Shown one piece after another: positions 56,176-64,000 of a stretch of 64,000 nucleotides of DNA. Origin of the DNA: Roseiarcus sp963709655 (GTDB taxonomy: Bacteria > Pseudomonadota > Alphaproteobacteria > Rhizobiales > Beijerinckiaceae); assembly GCA_963709655.1 (NCBI GenBank), contig CAVPXF010000010.1, positions 1-64,000 on the forward strand, written 5' to 3'. A model generated the notes under the pieces. It did not search any database. It was not told the origin of the DNA and saw nothing but the letters and a program-made list of their open reading frames with translations. The first letter of the stretch is position 1, and each line of letters begins with the position of its first letter. The translations under genes and the position numbers were made by a program.

Positions 56176-59015
56176 TCAGACGTTTCCCTCGAACCCGCTC
56201 TGTCGGGCGGTGGCGACGCGTCTGCGTCTCGACGCGCGGTCGTCGGTCCGACTTAGAGGCGCGCCGGAAATCTCGATCGACGCCAGCGTCATCGTTTGAG
56301 TGCTTTTAGTTCTCATTCCGATGATCTCGAGTGCATCCAATGGCTGTTCGACCACCACGCGCGTGGGGATGTCGAAGGTCTTCACCACTGCATCGCGCAG
56401 GCTTCCTCCCGAACCCTTCGCGAACCGCAGCTTGAGCGAGCCTAGTAGCGCGCCGTGGAACCGGACGTCATATACGCCGGGCGCCAGGCGAACCGGCGCG
56501 CTGGAGAACAGCACGGGCTCCAAGACGTCCCGGTGCCGATCCCCGTCGAACTCGATCATCGACCCGACGCGCAACGCGTTCGACGGGCCCGCCCCGTATG
56601 CGTCCCGAACGCGCAGCGCGCTGGCCGGTAAGATCAGCGGCGCCGAAAAGTCCGGCGCCGCATCGGCCCGGACGACAGCGCTTGGACTGGGCTTGTCGAC
56701 AGGTTCTGCGGCGGCGGTCGGAAACCGCCAGTCGACCGGCGTGTCCAAATCCGGTTGGACCTCAGCCGCGACTGCGGATTCCTTGTCCGTCGCCTCCCGC
56801 ACGATCTCGATCGCGCGCAGCGTCACCAACCTTGTATCGTCGACGCGGTCGCCGATGATCTCGAACTTTTCGGCCGGGTTCGTCAGCTTCAGGCGGATGT
56901 GGTCTCCAAAGCTCTCCACGACCGTCTCAAAAAGGCACTCCGAAGCGAAGCTCTGGGTCAGGCGAAGGCGGACGTGACCCTCGATGTCCCCGTTCATCGA
57001 GATTGTGTAATTGCCCGGCTGGAGGCTCAGGTAAGGTCCGAAAAAGAGGGCGTTCTCACCGACGTGGCCGTGATCCTCGAACCGAAAGGCGATCGTCGAA
57101 CCAGACCGCAGAATGTTGCGCTCGCCAACATTATAGGCATCGTGAACGCGCATGCCCTCGGCGGGAATCGCGTACGGAAAGCTCAGCGGGTTGCCGTCGT
57201 CGTCGCGACCGTAATTCATCGCCGCCCCAGCCAATCCAACGGGCGAGCCCGGACCGTCTGTCGCGACCGCGACGGGCAGATTCACTGTCCGTGGCTCCGC
57301 AATCGGATCCGCGTCGCGCGAATGCGTCCGATACTCGACAATCGCGCCGCGCAGCAAGAGCCGCTCGAGGCTGGGCTTTCGATGGCCGACAAGTTCGAAC
57401 CCGCTCATCGCCTCCGGCAGATCGACGACTATGGGTTCGTTGAAGCTTGACACCACCACGCGCGCAAGTTTCTTCTTTCCGGACTCCGCGGTCATAGCCA
57501 GATCGAGTTCGCCGCTGATCTCGCCATCCAACGAAAAGGCGTACGATCCCGCGGGGAGCCAGACATAGGGACCGAAAAACAGCACCTCCTCGCGAATTTC
57601 TCCATCCTTGTCGCGCTCGAAAAAGATCGCGCCGGCCTTGCGCATCGAGCGCTCGCGGCGGGTGTAAGCATCGTGAACCTTCAGATCGGAAGCCGAGAGC
57701 GTCAGGACGGCGCTTGTCGCGCTCCTTTCGTTCGCAGAGCCGCCGCTGGTCCGACGACGTTCCCACGCCAGCCGCTCGAGGCGGCCCTCCGAACAGCCGA
57801 CGATGCGATCGACGACCTCGACGGCGTATTGCCGCCAACTCTTCATGGCGCGCACAGCGACCTGCTGCGACAGCTTCTCATAAAGCGCGTCGTCGGTCGC
57901 CATCAGTTCGAACGCTCGCTCGATCTCGTCAAGGCTTTTCGGATTGACGAGAAGGCATCCCCCGCCCGCGGCGACCTCGGCGATCGAGCCGTCATCCGAG
58001 CAGATGCAGGGCTTTCCGCGCCACAGGCTTTCAGCCACGGGAAGGCCATAGCCTTCGGCGAGCGACACGAAGACGCTGGCGTGAGAGCACTCGCGAAGCG
58101 CCTCGACCTCTTCGTCAGGAAGGAGGCCATGCAGCACGATCCGGCCTTTCGAACGTTTCGCCAGCTGGCTGGCGGAAACGGCAACTTCGGACGTCACCAG
58201 ACCGACCACGTTGAAGCGGACGTCGAGGTCGGGATGGTGATCGATAAGTCGCTGAAACGCGGCCATGGCCGCGAGCTGGTTCTTGTGAACGCCAACGGTT
58301 CCGACGGACAAAAACTCCTTCGGGCCTGTCTTGTGGCGCTCGAGCCGATGAGGAACCACTCTGGGACTCGAGAGCGCTTGCTCGGGCAGTAGAATCGGAA
58401 CGATCGGCGGCAGCTGATCTGCGCGGTGCCCGTTGCGGATCAGCCAGTCGCCAAGCAGGTCCGCGCTGGTGCGAGAAACGGGCAGCACGAGGTCGGTCAT
58501 CGCGACGGCGTGGGCGTAGATCGCGAATCGGAGCCGTTGACGCTCGCCGTCGTCACCGCGGTCGGCGGCCGAAACCATGTCTGCGAATGCGCTTCGGCGA
58601 TCCGCGCCCATGCGATGCGTTAACGGCATGATGTCGTGCAGCAACGCCGCGACCGGTATTCCCGCGTTGCGCGCAAAACCGACCAGTTCGTCCAAGAGGA
58701 CCGAAGGATAATCTCGATCATGGCTGCCCAGATGCGGCGCCTCGGGCACGAGCAGCCAGTCTGCCGGGGTCGGCTCGATCGGCTGGAGCGCTTGGCCCGA
58801 CGCCTTGATCGCAGGGCCCCCGTGACGAGCGAGATTGTCGAGCAGCTTTTGTTCCGTGTGAACGAGAAGTCTCGCGCTTTGCGCTCCAGCTCACTGGAAT
58901 GAGCTCGACGCCCGCCATAGAGACCAACTCCCCGGCCAGAACTCTTGACCACTCTCGGGATGCCGCTGATGCCCTGATCGGTCGCGCTAACATGAACAAA
59001 ATAATAGAGTCTCAT
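56176..59015 (-). CDS. GT4-type glycosyltransferase with three C-terminal beta-sandwich-like repeats; N-terminus frameshifted
   Basis: With frames restored, about 945 residues. From ATG 59015: MRLYYFVHVSATDQGISGIP, ELVSMAGVELIPVSWS, LLVHTEQKLLDNLARHG, ADWLLVPEAPHLG, with breaks near 58945 and 58885. The GT-B fold follows: EFLSVGTVGVHKNQLAAMAA, RIVLHGLLPDEEVEALRECS, VFVSLAEGYGLPVAESLWRG (E-x7-E donor site). From about 57700 down, three ~125-residue modules share VHDAY, LFFGPYLSLQPGNY-type and FEIIG words. They may bind the glycan or lipid acceptor. The ATG overlaps the stop of the gene upstream by one base (TAATG). Confidence 0.72.
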
Positions 59016-59572
59016 TACGCCGCCATTGTTTTGCTGACCTCGGACAGCGCCAACGTCGCCGCGGTTTCTCTCGCGTGATTGAAACACCAAAAGACCTCGG
59101 CCGGCTGAAAGTCCACCATGCAAGCGACGCCGTTCGAACAGCGCTCCGAACCGAGGCTGCAGGGCGAGCAGGGAAGCGCCTTGACCAGCGTCACGACCCG
59201 CGGCCCGCGGGGCATCCATTCGCAATAGGCATGACTCGCTGAGAACACGCAAAGTGTCCAGCGTCCGCGCGACGCGGCCAGATGCGCCACCCCCGAGTTA
59301 TTCGCTATAACATAGGGTGCGGCGTCCACGGCCCGAACGAGCTCCTGCCAGCTCCAGGCCCCGCAGGCGTTGACGACCATCTCCGAGGACAGGCCCCGGA
59401 CCATTGCGTTCGCCGAAGCGCGCTGAGCGCGAGTACCGACGACGACCACAGAGTGCCCGTGCTGGCGCACGATCAGCTCGATCAGCGCGCGATAGTGTGG
59501 CCAAGGCCACTGTCGCACCCGCTCGTTGGCGAATGGAGAGACGACCACCGGCGAGCATGCCTCAACCGACAT
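59015..59572 (-). CDS. C-terminal half of a GT9 (heptosyltransferase-like) glycosyltransferase
   Basis: 185 residues: PVVVSPFANERVRQWPWPHY, SVVVVGTRAQRASANAMVRG, LVRAVDAAPYVIANNSGVAH (GT9 donor-site signature) and CSLGSERCSNGVACM. It lacks the N-terminal Rossmann half, which is found at the end of the upstream gene. The two overlap as ATGA, so this is either a two-polypeptide GT9, a coupled frameshift, or a single gene split by a sequencing indel. Confidence 0.7.
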   Translation of the reverse strand: MSVEACSPVVVSPFANERVRQWPWPHYRALIELIVRQHGHSVVVVGTRAQRASANAMVRGLSSEMVVNACGAWSWQELVRAVDAAPYVIANNSGVAHLAASRGRWTLCVFSASHAYCEWMPRGPRVVTLVKALPCSPCSLGSERCSNGVACMVDFQPAEVFWCFNHARETAATLALSEVSKTMAA

Positions 59573-61500
59573 CAGATGAGTTCCGTGGTGAAGGCGTCGC
59601 GCAAACGAAGTTGGACGAGGTGCGCCAGCAAAGCCATCGCTTCGGCCTGATGCACGCCGCGGATGACGCCCGGCCGCACGTATCGGAGTCCCAGGAAGCG
59701 GAACGGTTTGACGTCGAACGACGGGCCGAAATAAATCCGGAACTCGAATTGCGAAATGCGCTCCACAACCTGAAGCTCGAAGCGCGGATGTTCGCCCCTC
59801 GCAACCCTCAACATGCCCGCGGCTACGATCTTCGTGCCCGAATCCTTAGCGATGTCAAACGCGATGTCGAAGTCCTCCGCCAAGGGCTCAATCAGGCATT
59901 CGATCGTATAACGGCCCGGCTTGAGCTCCTGATATGGGCCCCAGAGCAGCGTCCGGTTATCCTCGGGTCGCGACAATCCGTCATACGTGATCTCGTAGGT
60001 TTTGTGGTCGCCGCGTGACGTGTGGAACGCCGCCGCGGACATCACTGCGCTTTCGCCTCGATCGTCCTCGGTGGCGCTCGGTGTGTTCAGGCGGATCGAC
60101 ATCCAGGGGAAGTCGTCGTACCGGTCGAAGCCGGCACGGTTGCGCGCATCGATTTTGCGGAGGAGTTCTCTCGTCTCGTCGTAGAGGCGCAGGTCGATCG
60201 CCAAATCGTAGGACTTACCCGCCATCCGCTGCGCGAAATCGTCAATGAGCCTGTCGCGCGACGGCATTTCGGTTCGGGCCGAATCGTCTTCCGGAAAAAA
60301 GTCGAATGGAATGATATGTTCGAAATATCCCGTTCGCTCCGCTTCGGCGGCGTTCCAGGACCCGCAGATGAGCGTCATCTGGGCCTGGTCGAACGCGTTT
60401 CGCAGGATCTTGAAAGCCTCCATCGCCATCATGAAGTCGCCGCGGTGGTCGAGCTTCATCACGATCACGCTGTTGACGCCGCGCGGGTCGGGCGCAACGA
60501 TCCGGACCGGCGCTGGCGCTTTTTTGTCCACCGGGAGAAGGCGGGACGGTCTGGTCGGCGCTGCAGCCCAGATTTCGTCTCCTTCCATCTCCGAGCGCCA
60601 GGATGGCCTCGCGATTCTTTCGATCGCCAAGAGGATGTCCTGCCCACCTCCCGGGATCCCATTCAGGCCCGTCCGGTAGGTGTAGCCTATATCGCTGTCG
60701 CACAGAAACCGGACGCGGAACTCAGACGAATCGACCGCCTCCTCCACGTCGGCCAGCAAAGTGTTGGGCGTGTAGAAGCGACGGTGCAGCGTATTGCGCC
60801 TGGAAGGAAGCCTGAGCTTGCGCTCGTAGAGGAACTGGTGCGGCGTCGAAATGATCATGGTTCCGCCGATCGCCAGCTTCGAAAAGCAAAGCTCGATGAA
60901 CTGTCGCGTCTCGGACAGGAACGGCAGGACATTGTGAAGAAAAATCAACCCCAGATCGTTGCGCAGACCGCGAATTGCCTCGCGCGCCTGTTCGCCGTCG
61001 CTGGAGTTGACCTCGACAGTCGCGGCGATCGGAAAGAGCGAATGGCGCTTCTCGTCGGCGGCCGTACGCAGCTCGACAATCGGCCCCTCGGTCACCGCCG
61101 CCCTCAGGACGTCCTGGGTCAGAATGAGCCGCAGAAGGCTCTGTTCGCGCGGGGTCCGCGCCTCGATCCACGCGTTGTCGAGCGCAGGAATCGCCTGGCA
61201 ATCGATGGACCCGTGCGGCCAGAATCGGCTCTCCTCCTCCTCCAGGACATCCTCCGTCCGGGGCTCGTGGACCTCACGCAGAGCGTAAGCCTCCGGGGCG
61301 CTGGGAGCGCCCGGTTCTACGCGCGCCTCCTGCCGCAATGGCTCTGGGCGTAGCGTCTCTGGAGCATGGGGATCCGGCTGGCGATCCGACGGAACGGGGG
61401 GAGGCAGGGATTGTTCGCCCGCGGATGACGCCTTTTCCTCAACTCCCTGCGAAATTCGCGCGCCAAGCAGCCCGAGCCAACGCTTGCTGCGGTCGGTCAT
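59572..61500 (-). CDS. Methyltransferase-like domain fused to the N-terminal half of a GT9 and a beta-sandwich module
   Basis: 642 residues from ATG 61500 (MTDRSKRWLGLLG). After a Pro/Glu-rich linker comes a class I methyltransferase-like domain (IVELRTAADEKRHSLFPIAA, LGLIFLHNVLPFLSE, GGTMIISTPHQFLYERKLRL), then the GT9 N-terminal half (VNSVIVMKLDHRGDFMMAME, YDLAIDLRLYDETRELLRKI), then one copy of the module found three times in the next-but-one gene (LLWGPYQELKPGRYTIE). The SAM Gly-rich loop is weak, so methyltransferase activity is uncertain. The module appears inserted between the two GT9 halves. Confidence 0.65.
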   Translation of the reverse strand: MTDRSKRWLGLLGARISQGVEEKASSAGEQSLPPPVPSDRQPDPHAPETLRPEPLRQEARVEPGAPSAPEAYALREVHEPRTEDVLEEEESRFWPHGSIDCQAIPALDNAWIEARTPREQSLLRLILTQDVLRAAVTEGPIVELRTAADEKRHSLFPIAATVEVNSSDGEQAREAIRGLRNDLGLIFLHNVLPFLSETRQFIELCFSKLAIGGTMIISTPHQFLYERKLRLPSRRNTLHRRFYTPNTLLADVEEAVDSSEFRVRFLCDSDIGYTYRTGLNGIPGGGQDILLAIERIARPSWRSEMEGDEIWAAAPTRPSRLLPVDKKAPAPVRIVAPDPRGVNSVIVMKLDHRGDFMMAMEAFKILRNAFDQAQMTLICGSWNAAEAERTGYFEHIIPFDFFPEDDSARTEMPSRDRLIDDFAQRMAGKSYDLAIDLRLYDETRELLRKIDARNRAGFDRYDDFPWMSIRLNTPSATEDDRGESAVMSAAAFHTSRGDHKTYEITYDGLSRPEDNRTLLWGPYQELKPGRYTIECLIEPLAEDFDIAFDIAKDSGTKIVAAGMLRVARGEHPRFELQVVERISQFEFRIYFGPSFDVKPFRFLGLRYVRPGVIRGVHQAEAMALLAHLVQLRLRDAFTTELI

Positions 61501-61661
61501 GCAAATTGTTCCCGATCGCCTCTTTTTGATGAGGCTCCAAGTATGTCGAATTTTGCATTGCGGCGCAAGGCGATCTCCTGAACTCGGACGCGGCTTGATA
61601 GACTCAAGCGCCCGAGGATAGAAGAACCCATGATAGGACGGGCCGAAATAAGGTGAGAGCC

Positions 61662-61886
61662 ATGATCGCCGTGAACATCGACCTGGAGATGAGAGAGCGC
61701 GACGGCGCGGCCGCCGAAAGAGTTGCGCGGCCATTGTCGCCCGCCGCGCAGCGCGCCCTCGCCGAGGCTGCCGCACGCCGTGGGAAGCTCCAGCCAGAGC
61801 ACCCGCGCGAGATCGGAGGTCGCGGCGGAGAAGACCCGGTTCGCTACGGCGACTGGGAGGTCAAAGGATTGGCGGTCGATTTCTGA
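61662..61886 (+). CDS. sdhAF4: DUF1674 protein, succinate dehydrogenase assembly factor 4 homologue
   Basis: 74 residues ending in the family signature REIGGRGGEDPVRYGDWEVK then GLAVDF, preceded by RPLSPAAQRALAEAAARR. Homologues help load FAD into SdhA and protect it from oxidation. ATG 61662 with AAGG upstream is preferred to GTG 61653. No sdh genes are in the window. Confidence 0.87.
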   Translation: MIAVNIDLEMRERDGAAAERVARPLSPAAQRALAEAAARRGKLQPEHPREIGGRGGEDPVRYGDWEVKGLAVDF

Positions 61887-61927
61887 ACGCCAATCTGGCG
61901 GTCGTTCAGCGTCGAAGCGGGCGCCGC

Positions 61928-62845
61928 TTACGTCGTCGGCGACATGGACCGCCCTTCCAGCTTTTTGACCGCGCGCCGATGCGGGCCGAGCTTGCCCATC
62001 GGATTGCGGAGATAGGCGGCAAGCCGCGCGGCGAAGGCGTCCGGCGTCTCGGCGAACAGACGCTCGAACTCGACCGCGGCGCGGCGTCTGAGCTTTCCTT
62101 GCTTGGCGTCCAGCCCCTCGGTCAAACCCGCCAGCCCCTCCGGCGTCAGTCCGCCCCGCTCGGCTGCGAATCGCTTGAGCACGTCGAGATCGTTGAGATC
62201 GCCGAGCGTGTCGCGCAGGACGTTCAGTTCCTCGGATTGCGCGTTGAGCGCGGCGGGCCATGCCGGCGACAGCGCCGAGAGTTGATAGCGCAGATCGACG
62301 ACGCGGGAACGCAGGGCGTGCAGGGCCGCCGGATCGGCGCCGCCGAAAGCCAGTCGACCGCGCCGAAGCGCCTGGCGGTAGGTGCGCCCGACAGCATCTG
62401 CGACAGCGTCGTCCTGAATTGAAGCCAAGTCCCAGCCTTCCAGGCGCTTGACGATCGCCTGGAGTTGGGCGCGCGAGGCGGCGGTGGCGAAGCTGGTGTG
62501 GGCGCGCTGTGCGGCGGCCCGTTCGCGGTCGATCGCCGCCGCGAGCGGTCCTGCGATTTCCGGCGGCGGCGCAAGCCGCTCGATACGGCTCTGCATCACA
62601 TCGAGATCGCGCGCGCGGCCGACCCGGCGCCGCACCACCGCGAGCGCGGCGATCGTCACCCGCGCCGGCTCGCCGAGGCTCGGCTGAAAGAGCCGCGCCA
62701 GCGCCCGCGATTCCTTGAGCGTTTTGCGCACGCCGTGGACACGCTCCGGCGCATCCTCTCCGCGGCCTGGAAAGCGCTGAGCCGCCGAGGCGACCGACGC
62801 CGCCAGAAGCGCGCGGCAGTATTGCGGCCAAGCATTCGTGTCCAT
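61928..62845 (-). CDS. CHAD domain protein
   Basis: 305 residues, all-helical CHAD fold with conserved basic and histidine residues: RVHGVRKTLKESRALARLFQ, VRRRVGRARDLDVMQSRIER, LHALRSRVVDLRYQLSAL and LGDLNDLDVLKRFAAERGG. CHAD domains bind inorganic polyphosphate. No CYTH (triphosphatase) domain is fused or adjacent. The start is ATG 62845, 16 bp after the acyl-CoA ligase stop, so the pair may be cotranscribed. Confidence 0.85.
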   Translation of the reverse strand: MDTNAWPQYCRALLAASVASAAQRFPGRGEDAPERVHGVRKTLKESRALARLFQPSLGEPARVTIAALAVVRRRVGRARDLDVMQSRIERLAPPPEIAGPLAAAIDRERAAAQRAHTSFATAASRAQLQAIVKRLEGWDLASIQDDAVADAVGRTYRQALRRGRLAFGGADPAALHALRSRVVDLRYQLSALSPAWPAALNAQSEELNVLRDTLGDLNDLDVLKRFAAERGGLTPEGLAGLTEGLDAKQGKLRRRAAVEFERLFAETPDAFAARLAAYLRNPMGKLGPHRRAVKKLEGRSMSPTT

Positions 62846-62861
62846 GTCGATTCCGCGAACC

Positions 62862-64000
62862 TCAGCCGAGCCGCCCCGCCTGTTCGCGCAGAGCGAACTT
62901 CTGCACCTTGCCAGTGGAGGTTTTGGGGATATCCGCGAACACGATCGTTCGCGGGCATTTGTAGTGCGCAAGCCGCTCGCGGCACCAGGCCATGAGCTCT
63001 TCAGCCGTGGCGTTGCAGCCGGGCTTCATCTCAACGAAGGCGCAGGGCGTCTCGCCCCATTTGTCGTCTGGCCGGGCAACCACGGCCGCGAGTTGCACGC
63101 CCGGATGTGCAAACAGCGCGTCCTCCACCTCGATCGAGGAGATGTTCTCGCCGCCCGAAATGATGATGTCCTTCGAACGGTCGCGCAGCTGGATGTAGCC
63201 GTCGGAATGCTTGACCCCGAGATCGCCGGAATGGAACCAGCCGCCCGCAAAGGCCTTTTCGGTCGAGGCCTTGTTCTTGAGATAGCCCTTCATCACGACG
63301 TTGCCGCGGAACATGACCTCGCCCATTGTGCAGCCGTCCGCCGGCACAGGCGCCATCGATTCCGGGTCCATCACGTCGAGCGCCTCGAGCGCATGATAGC
63401 GAACGCCCTGGCGCGCCTTGAGGTGCGCCTGCTCTTCCGCGTCGAGCGCGCTCCACTCTTCCTTCCAGTCGTTCACGACCGAAGGGCCATAAACCTCAGT
63501 GAGGCCGTAAAGATGGGTGACCTCGAAGCCCGCGGCGCCCATCGCCTTGAGCACGGCGGCGGGGGGCGGCGCGGCCGCGGTGAAGAACCGGACGCGATGC
63601 GGCAGCGGCCTGCGTTCATTGTCGCGGGCGTTGAGCAGAATCGACATGACAATCGGCGCGCCGCAGAGGTGGGTCACCTTATGCTCGGCGATGAGGTCAT
63701 AAAGCGTCTTGGCGCGCACCTGCCTCACGCAGACGTGCACGCCCGCCTTGACGCTGATCGACCACGGAAAGCACCAGCCGTTGCAATGGAACATCGGCAA
63801 CGTCCAGAGATATACGGGATGCCGACCCATGTCGGCCGTGACGACGTTGCCCATCGCCAGAAGATTAGCGCCGCGGTGATGGTAGACGACGCCCTTCGGA
63901 TCGCCAGTGGTTCCAGAGGTGTAGTTGAGCGCAATGGCGTCCCATTCGTCGAGCGGGAAAGCTCGCGCGTAGGACTCGTCGCCCTCGGCCACGAGCGCCT
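62862..64000 (-). CDS. Fatty acyl-CoA synthetase, AMP-binding (5' end beyond the window)
   Basis: The C-terminal ~379 residues of an ANL-superfamily ligase: ALNYTSGTTGDPKGVVYHHR (P-loop), GFEVTHLYGLTEVYGP (adenylate motif), GWFHSGDLGVKHSDGYIQLR, DRSKDIIISGGENISSIEVE (hinge) and IPKTSTGKVQKFALRE with the catalytic Lys. YHHRGANLLAMGNV and the overall pattern match medium/long-chain acyl-CoA ligases and methylmercaptopropionyl-CoA ligase (DmdB)-like enzymes; the substrate cannot be fixed. The gene continues past 64000. Confidence 0.9.
   Translation of the reverse strand, partial: ALVAEGDESYARAFPLDEWDAIALNYTSGTTGDPKGVVYHHRGANLLAMGNVVTADMGRHPVYLWTLPMFHCNGWCFPWSISVKAGVHVCVRQVRAKTLYDLIAEHKVTHLCGAPIVMSILLNARDNERRPLPHRVRFFTAAAPPPAAVLKAMGAAGFEVTHLYGLTEVYGPSVVNDWKEEWSALDAEEQAHLKARQGVRYHALEALDVMDPESMAPVPADGCTMGEVMFRGNVVMKGYLKNKASTEKAFAGGWFHSGDLGVKHSDGYIQLRDRSKDIIISGGENISSIEVEDALFAHPGVQLAAVVARPDDKWGETPCAFVEMKPGCNATAEELMAWCRERLAHYKCPRTIVFADIPKTSTGKVQKFALREQAGRLG

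Overview
The window is about 64 kb of GC-rich (clearly above 60% G+C by eye), gene-dense chromosomal DNA from an alphaproteobacterium, most probably of the order Hyphomicrobiales/Rhizobiales (inference). The signs are the hopanoid side-chain genes hpnI-hpnJ-hpnK, a RibBX-type riboflavin enzyme with a degenerate second domain, a DUF1674/SdhAF4 protein, a four-gene bufferin operon, REP-like palindromes of the CCCGGGTC type between genes, and the codon use. There are no rRNA genes, no insertion sequences, no CRISPR array and no tRNA that I could recognise. The sequence carries many single-base frameshifts in genes that are otherwise well conserved (alaS, a GGDEF-EAL gene, bufB, a P450, a response regulator, a GT4 gene). 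Several lie in short G runs, so uncorrected sequencing or assembly errors are the likeliest cause; alaS in particular should not be read as a pseudogene.

Layout. 0-7.5 kb: alaS (3' end outside the window), an HDAC-like deacetylase, a membrane GGDEF-EAL protein, and ribBX preceded by a broken small HTH gene. 8.2-10.2 kb: a lower-GC two-gene cassette with a TumE-like (DUF6516) protein and a winged-HTH protein that has an IrrE-like C-terminus; it looks like an acquired toxin-antitoxin or defence-type module. 10.5-13.3 kb: a zinc-independent MDR reductase and a small HTH gene whose 3' part is built from in-frame copies of a palindromic element. 13.3-16.7 kb: pyrD, a DUF952 gene, dnaA and a rhodanese. 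17.3-20.9 kb: a membrane spermidine-synthase-like protein and a Tat-exported isoaspartyl methyltransferase. 21.2-23.4 kb: a receiver-only response regulator, a peroxiredoxin and a LysR regulator. 23.8-26.4 kb: the bufferin operon bufA1-bufB-bufC-doxX.

26.5-34.2 kb: a CYP153-like P450, a cupin, a small membrane protein, and a complete branched-chain 2-oxoacid dehydrogenase operon (bkdA1-bkdA2-bkdB-lpd) ending at a good intrinsic terminator. 34.4-38.2 kb: surface-glycan genes (flippase, FkbM methyltransferase, GT2). 39.4-42.9 kb: hpnIJK, which make the cyclitol-ether head group of bacteriohopanetetrol. 43.2-47.8 kb: enolase and a translationally coupled pair of MutS-like ATPases. 48.3-53.9 kb: cimA, a GNAT gene, cysS, arginase and an RluA-type pseudouridine synthase. 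54-55.8 kb: ftsY and yciB/ispZ, followed by a decayed second ispZ copy. 56.2-61.5 kb: three overlapping glycosyltransferase genes that share a repeated beta-sandwich-like module. 61.7-64 kb: sdhAF4, a CHAD-domain gene and an acyl-CoA ligase that runs off the end.

Carbon and energy genes (bkd, cimA, eno, the acyl-CoA ligase) are mixed with envelope genes (hopanoid, two glycan clusters) and housekeeping genes. The least ordinary parts are the TumE/IrrE-like cassette, the MutS-like pair, the palindrome-derived coding repeats at 12-13.25 kb, and the repeated domain in the 56-61 kb glycosyltransferases.
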